From Streptomyces sp. HUAS MG91 (lineage in GTDB: Bacteria > Actinomycetota > Actinomycetes > Streptomycetales > Streptomycetaceae): DNA of 64,000 nucleotides. A model generated the notes under the pieces. The model did no database searches, had not been told where the DNA came from, and was given only the letters and a program-made list of their open reading frames with translations. Both the position numbers and the translations under genes were made by a program. Positions 60,117-64,000 of the stretch are shown here, in pieces (within the stretch, counting starts at the first letter, position 1; each line of letters begins with the position of its first letter). The DNA lies in assembly GCF_040529335.1 (NCBI RefSeq), contig NZ_CP159534.1, forward strand, positions 3,720,001 to 3,784,000, read 5' to 3'.

Positions 60117-61328
60117 GTGATCGCACATGTCTCGGCACACCGGCGGGCGAACGCCTTCGCCCAGGCCCTGGATGACGAGTCCGCCCAGGACGCGGTGTCG
60201 CAGCAGCCGGAAGGACCGGCCGCCCCGTCCGAGCAGTCCGAGCAGGGCAGACTTCTGACCCTGACCGAAGGCCTCGGCGAACTGCCGAAACCGGAGCTCG
60301 ATCCCGAGGTCAAGGTGGTGCAGCGAGCCCAGCTCGTTGCCGCCATGGAGGCCATGTTCGCGGAGGGCGCTCCAGGCCCAGCCGTACCGGAGCAACGCTC
60401 GGCGAAGGCCAAGGGCGCCCATCGCGCCAGCCCGTTGCGGAAGCTGCGGCCCCGCTCCCGCCTGACCAAGGGCATCGCCGCCGGCGGGCTCACCGTCGGT
60501 GTGGCCGCGGGCGCGTTCGGCGGTGTGGCGGCCGCGAGTTCGAACGCACTGCCCGGTGACCACCTCTACGGCCTCAAGCGCGGCATGGAGGACCTCAAGC
60601 TGGGCATGGCCGACGGTGACTCCGACCGCGGCCAGATCTATCTGGACCAGGCGTCGACGCGGCTGAACGAGGCCCGTCGACTGATGGACCGCGGCCGCAC
60701 CGGCCACCTCGACCACGAGTCCGTCGGCGAGGTCCGCCGGGCCCTGTCGGGCATGCAGTACGACGCGTCGGAGGGCCACAAGCTGCTCAGCGCGGCCTAC
60801 AAGCGGGACGGCTCGCTCGGCCCGATCCAGGTCCTCTCCGCCTTCGCCGAGTCGCACCGCAAGAGCTGGACGGCCCTGAGCGACAAGCTGCCGGTCCAGC
60901 TCGGCGACGTACGCGACCAGGTGGCCTCGGTCTTCGCCGCCATAGACGAAGAGGTCGGTCCGCTGCGCTCACTGTTGCCCCAGGCTCCCGGTCAGGGCAG
61001 CAAGGGCGGTACGGACCGGGGCGGCGGCACCGCCACGGACACCCCCGGCACCGAGCACTCGGCCCCGTCCGGCACCACCGGCCACGACCGGCACTCGTCC
61101 TCGGCCAAGCCCAAGCCGTCCAGCTCCAGCAGCGGCAAGGACGACGGCCTGCTCGGCGAGACCACGGGCGGCCTGCTCGACCCCCCGAAGGACGAGTCGA
61201 CGCCGACCCCGTCCGAGGGCAAGTCCGGCGAGGGCACCACGGGCCCGGCCAAGCCGGACGTGACCCTGCCCCCGCTGCTGCCGGGCCTGCTGCCCGGCCT
61301 CGGCATCGACAGCGAGGACGCCGGCTAG
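60117..61328 (+). CDS. rsbN: Anti-sigma factor RsbN
   Basis: A 403-residue membrane-bound anti-sigma factor for BldN. The cytoplasmic N-terminus of about 115 residues (VSAHRRANAFAQALDDE) would hold the sigma-binding part. One membrane segment (GIAAGGLTVGVAAGAFGGVAAA) follows, then an extracytoplasmic DUF5667 domain (LPGDHLYGLKRGMEDLKLGMADGD) and a Pro/Ser/Thr-rich tail. GAGGAGG at 60103 fits the GTG at 60117; the GTG at 60108 would overlap it. Place and layout match rsbN directly downstream of bldN in Streptomyces. How the inhibition is released is not visible. Confidence 0.9.
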   Translation: MIAHVSAHRRANAFAQALDDESAQDAVSQQPEGPAAPSEQSEQGRLLTLTEGLGELPKPELDPEVKVVQRAQLVAAMEAMFAEGAPGPAVPEQRSAKAKGAHRASPLRKLRPRSRLTKGIAAGGLTVGVAAGAFGGVAAASSNALPGDHLYGLKRGMEDLKLGMADGDSDRGQIYLDQASTRLNEARRLMDRGRTGHLDHESVGEVRRALSGMQYDASEGHKLLSAAYKRDGSLGPIQVLSAFAESHRKSWTALSDKLPVQLGDVRDQVASVFAAIDEEVGPLRSLLPQAPGQGSKGGTDRGGGTATDTPGTEHSAPSGTTGHDRHSSSAKPKPSSSSSGKDDGLLGETTGGLLDPPKDESTPTPSEGKSGEGTTGPAKPDVTLPPLLPGLLPGLGIDSEDAG

Positions 61329-61341
61329 CGGCACAGCCATC

Positions 61342-61373
61342 AGGGCCCGAGGACCACGTCCCCGGGCCCTTTT
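61342..61373. terminator. Terminator after rsbN
   Basis: AGGGCCCGAGG and CCCGGGCCCT pair around ACCACGTC-type loop sequence, followed by TTTT, 13 nt after the rsbN stop and just before the convergent acyltransferase stop. Confidence 0.8.
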
Positions 61374-61383
61374 GCACGCACCC

Positions 61384-62430
61384 TCAGAAGAACACCGACC
61401 GCCGCTGCACCAGCAACTTGTACAGCGTGTGCTGGATCTGCTCGCGTACCTGGTCGGTCAGGTTGAACATCAGCATCGGGTCCTCCGCCGCCTCCGGCGG
61501 ATACCCGTCCGTCGGGATCGGCTCCCCGAACTGGATCGTCCACTTCGTCGGCAACGGCACCGCCCCCAGCGGCCCCAGCCACGGGAACGTCGGCGTGATC
61601 GGGAAGTACGGGAATCCCAGCACCCGCGCCAGCGTCTTGGCGTTGCCGACCATCGGATAGATCTCCTCCGCGCCGACGATCGAGCACGGCACGATCGGCG
61701 TCCCGGCGCGCAGCGCGGTCGAGACGAAGCCGCCCCGGCCGAACCGCTGGAGCTTGTACCGCTCGCTGAACGGCTTGCCGATGCCCTTGAAGCCCTCCGG
61801 CATGACCCCGACCAGCTCCCCGCTCTCCAGGAGGCGCTGGGCGTCCTCGGCGCAGGCCAGGGTGTGACCGGCCTTGCGGGCCAGCTCGTTGACGACCGGC
61901 AGCATGAAGACCAGGTCGGCGGCGAGCAGGCGCAGATGACGGTTCTCGGGATGGTTGTCGTGCACGGCGACCTGCATCATCAGGCCGTCCAGCGGCAGCG
62001 TCCCGGAGTGGTTGGAGACGATCAGCGCCCCGCCCTCGGACGGGATGTTCTCGATGCCCTTCACCTCGACCCGGAAGTACTTCTCCGCGATCGGCCGCAG
62101 CAGCGACATCAGGACCTGGTCGGTGAGTTCCTTGTCGTAGCCGAACTCGTCGACGTCGTAATCGCCGGTGATCCGGCGCCGCAGAAAGGCGAGTCCGCCC
62201 GCGATCTTCCGGTCCCAGCCGCCCAGTCGCTCCGGTGCCGGGCTCTCCCCTGCGGCCTCGGCGTCGAGCGCCGGCGCCGGCTCCTGCACGGGCACGGCCG
62301 CCATCTCGCGCACGGCCACGGGCTCGCCGCCCCTGCGCCGGCCACCCGGCCCCCTGCGGCGTGCGGCAGCCTTGCCGGTCGCCCCCCGCGACCTGTCGTC
62401 GTCGAACGGAATGACCTTGGCATCCGCCAT
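61384..62430 (-). CDS. 1-acyl-glycerol-3-phosphate acyltransferase-like (PlsC family)
   Basis: A 348-residue acyltransferase. The first 75 residues are a disordered, charged lead (GGRRRGGEP). The PlsC core has ALIVSNHSGTLPLDGLMM (the HX4D catalytic motif as H-SGTL-P-LD), GVMPEGFKGIGKPF (motif III, usually E-G-T/R), and TPIVPCSIVGAEEIYP (motif IV). Such enzymes transfer fatty acyl groups to lysophospholipids at the inner membrane face. GAGGAG precedes the ATG. It lies 14 nt downstream of the epimerase on the same strand, so the two form an operon. Confidence 0.87.
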   Translation of the reverse strand: MADAKVIPFDDDRSRGATGKAAARRRGPGGRRRGGEPVAVREMAAVPVQEPAPALDAEAAGESPAPERLGGWDRKIAGGLAFLRRRITGDYDVDEFGYDKELTDQVLMSLLRPIAEKYFRVEVKGIENIPSEGGALIVSNHSGTLPLDGLMMQVAVHDNHPENRHLRLLAADLVFMLPVVNELARKAGHTLACAEDAQRLLESGELVGVMPEGFKGIGKPFSERYKLQRFGRGGFVSTALRAGTPIVPCSIVGAEEIYPMVGNAKTLARVLGFPYFPITPTFPWLGPLGAVPLPTKWTIQFGEPIPTDGYPPEAAEDPMLMFNLTDQVREQIQHTLYKLLVQRRSVFF

Positions 62431-62444
62431 CGTTGATGCGCTCC

Positions 62445-63518
62445 TCAGTTGGCGCTCTGCGTCGGGGGCCGGCTCGGCGTGCGGGCACCGCCCAGGAAGG
62501 GCAGCGCGGCCACCCTGTCCACGGCTGACGCCAGGGCCTGGGGTGGCAGCAGTCCGGGTCCCCGGCCGCGTACGAAGTCCGCGAAGGTCTCCGCGGTCGT
62601 GTACGCGGGCCGGAACCCCAGGGTCTCGCGCATCTGAACCGTCGACACCACCCGCCCGTGCGTGAGCAACCGGATCTGCTCGGGCGAGAAGTCCGTGGCA
62701 CCCAGCGTACGCAGCGCGCCGCCCACCCAGGTCACGGCCGGCAGCAGGACGGGCACGGTCGGCCGCCCGAGCCGGCGCGAGCACTGCGAGAGCAGCAGCA
62801 CCCCGTCCCCGGCGATGTTGAAGGTCCCGCTGTTCAGGGTGGCCCGCCGCGGCTCGTGCGAGGCGATGCGCAGCACCTCGATCACATCGTCCTCGTGCAC
62901 GAACTGAAGCCGCGGATCGTAGCCGAACACCGTCGGCAGCACGGGCAGCGCGAAGTACTGGGCGAGCGGTGAATCGGCGTTCGGGCCGAGGATGTTGGCG
63001 AACCGCAGCACGCACACGGCGACATCGGGGCGGCGCCGGGCGAACCCGCGCACGTACCCCTCGACCTCGACGGTGTCCTTGGCGAACCCGCCGCTCGGCA
63101 GCGACTTGGGCGGTGTCGTCTCGGTGAAGACGGCCGGGTCGCGCGGCGCCGACCCGTACACGTTCGTACTGGACTTCACCACGAGGCGCCGCACACTGGG
63201 CGCCTTCTGGCAGGCGCCGAGCAGCTGCATCGTGCCGATGACGTTGGTCTCCTTGACCGAGCCGCGGCCGCCGCTGGCCAGCGGGGTCCCGGTGACGTCC
63301 ATGTGCACGACGGTGTCCACGGAGTGCTCGGCGAGCACCCGACCGATCGCCGGCTGCCGGATGTCGGCCTGGAGGAAATCCGCTCCGCCGAGATGGTGCG
63401 CGGGCGGCACGGCGTCCACCGCGATGACCCGCTCCACGTCGGGGTCCCGCTGGATGCGCCGCACGAACCGGCCCCCCAGCTGCCGGGCCGCCCCGGTCAC
63501 GAGCACGACCTTGCCCAA
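62445..63518 (-). CDS. NAD-dependent epimerase/dehydratase family protein
   Basis: A 357-residue extended SDR. The cofactor loop is VLVTGAARQLGGRFV and VVHMDVTGTPLASG follows. KSSTNVYGSAPRD replaces the usual S-x-x-x-x-Y-G, and the normal Tyr-x-x-x-Lys is not obvious (GGFAKDTVEVEGYVRG in its place), so it may bind substrate rather than epimerise it. The start codon is TTG at 63518 with an AAGGTAGG site. It is in one operon with the PlsC-like gene; together they may act on a lipid or a glycolipid. Confidence 0.85.
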   Translation of the reverse strand: MGKVVLVTGAARQLGGRFVRRIQRDPDVERVIAVDAVPPAHHLGGADFLQADIRQPAIGRVLAEHSVDTVVHMDVTGTPLASGGRGSVKETNVIGTMQLLGACQKAPSVRRLVVKSSTNVYGSAPRDPAVFTETTPPKSLPSGGFAKDTVEVEGYVRGFARRRPDVAVCVLRFANILGPNADSPLAQYFALPVLPTVFGYDPRLQFVHEDDVIEVLRIASHEPRRATLNSGTFNIAGDGVLLLSQCSRRLGRPTVPVLLPAVTWVGGALRTLGATDFSPEQIRLLTHGRVVSTVQMRETLGFRPAYTTAETFADFVRGRGPGLLPPQALASAVDRVAALPFLGGARTPSRPPTQSAN

Positions 63519-63672
63519 GATCAGCGCCTACCTTCCGTCGCAGCCCCGCCGCGCTCCGCAATCACTGCCCGCGCCTCACGTTAGCGGTTCGATGTTGCGC
63601 TGTGATGACCGGACGATGCATGAAGTGACGACAGCCACAGCCGTACGTACATCGGCCGACCGGCCAACGCAC

Positions 63673-63706
63673 TGTGGCCCTCCCACCGAACGGTGAAAGG
63701 GCCACA
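63673..63706 (-). terminator. Terminator of the bS22 gene
   Basis: TGTGGCCCT pairs with AGGGCCACA around a CCCACCGAACGGTGAA loop that itself folds; it lies 27 nt beyond the bS22 stop on the minus strand. Confidence 0.75.
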
Positions 63707-63732
63707 GATGACGCGCTTGACGCAGCAGTCGC

Positions 63733-63831
63733 TTACTTCTTGTTGCGACGCTGCACGCGGGTGCGCTTCAGCAGCTTGCGGTGCTTCTTCTTCGCCATCC
63801 GCTTACGGCGCTTCTTGATAACAGAGCCCAC
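63733..63831 (-). CDS. 32-aa ribosomal protein bS22 / AURKAIF-domain protein
   Basis: A very short gene: [20 protein letters not shown] then [12 protein letters not shown], over half Lys or Arg. The [20 protein letters not shown] core is that of the small actinobacterial 30S protein bS22 (AURKAIF/COX24 family), which sits near the decoding centre in mycobacterial ribosomes. GTG start at 63831 with GAGGGTAG upstream. Streptomyces genomes carry it in this neighbourhood. Confidence 0.92.
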   Translation of the reverse strand: MGSVIKKRRKRMAKKKHRKLLKRTRVQRRNKK

Positions 63832-64000
63832 GACTACCCTCGCTCACTTCTCGGACAAGCCCCGCAAAGCGGGGACCATCACTCGGTGCGGGGCTGCATT
63901 GGGGCCCACACGACCTACGGGGGGCCAGCCTACCCCGCCCGAGTGCCGAGCCAGAAATCGAGGGCTTCGCCGGCTACGGATCAGCCCGCATCCACCCCCA
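63832..64000. other. Window end, bS22 promoter side
   Basis: 169 nt without a recognised gene. A short hairpin CCCCGCAAAGCGGGG at 63861-63875 precedes the bS22 start on its transcript; the rest is probably its promoter. Confidence 0.5.

Noticed and set aside
1..64000. CRISPR array, rRNA operon, intact insertion sequence or prophage
   Set aside because: No regularly spaced direct repeats with spacers, no rRNA sequence, and no transposase or phage structural gene was seen; the repeats present are short tandem units or hairpins.

Overview
The window is high-GC actinobacterial DNA, and the gene content points to Streptomyces. Signature loci are rex-hemA-hemC-hemD-hemB, the developmental sigma factor bldN with its anti-sigma gene rsbN, an AfsR-type SARP regulator followed by a repeat microprotein, an XRE/DUF397 pair of the WhiJ type, FbiC for coenzyme F420, and GTG/TTG starts with GGAGG-type ribosome binding sites. 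All functions are read from sequence and family knowledge; no database search was run.

Layout. 0-6.8 kb: a truncated DHA2-type drug exporter with its TetR regulator, a secreted zinc protease, an acyl-CoA synthetase and a STAND ATPase. 6.9-9.3 kb: tRNA-Arg(CCT), a decayed integrase end and small accessory genes, one with a TTA codon; this looks like the scar of an integrative element. 9.3-13.9 kb: a MarR/hydrolase divergon and assorted small genes. 14-17 kb: a 2-keto-3-deoxygluconate operon (kinase, IclR regulator, aldolase). 17-24.3 kb: cell-envelope genes (membrane protein, D,D-carboxypeptidase with a very long acidic tail), GPP34, and an XRE/DUF397 pair. 24.4-38.9 kb: oxidoreductases, a sodium symporter, a DraG-like hydrolase, a secreted phosphatase, FbiC beside a luciferase-like F420 enzyme, a secreted PHP phosphoesterase and an amino-acid permease.

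39-47 kb is a catabolic island on the minus strand: aldehyde dehydrogenase, D-aminoacylase-like amidohydrolase, two luciferase-like oxidoreductases, an SDR dehydrogenase and an ACMSD-like amidohydrolase. Five copies of a palindrome TCTGACG-N3-CGTCAGA lie in the promoter regions of three of its transcription units. A sixth lies 18 kb away, between an SDR and a divergent gene of unknown function. This looks like an uncharacterised regulon whose regulator is outside the window.

47.3-64 kb is core developmental and housekeeping DNA: the AfsR-like regulator with a 62-aa HATG-repeat protein (an arrangement like afsR-afsS), haem biosynthesis under the redox sensor Rex (a near-consensus Rex operator is visible), a glutaredoxin-like protein, a HAD phosphatase, bldN-rsbN, phospholipid acyltransferase plus epimerase, and the 32-aa ribosomal protein bS22. 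A dispersed hairpin repeat (CAGGGGCGCGGGGAACTGCG) sits mostly between convergent genes and probably serves as a bidirectional terminator.
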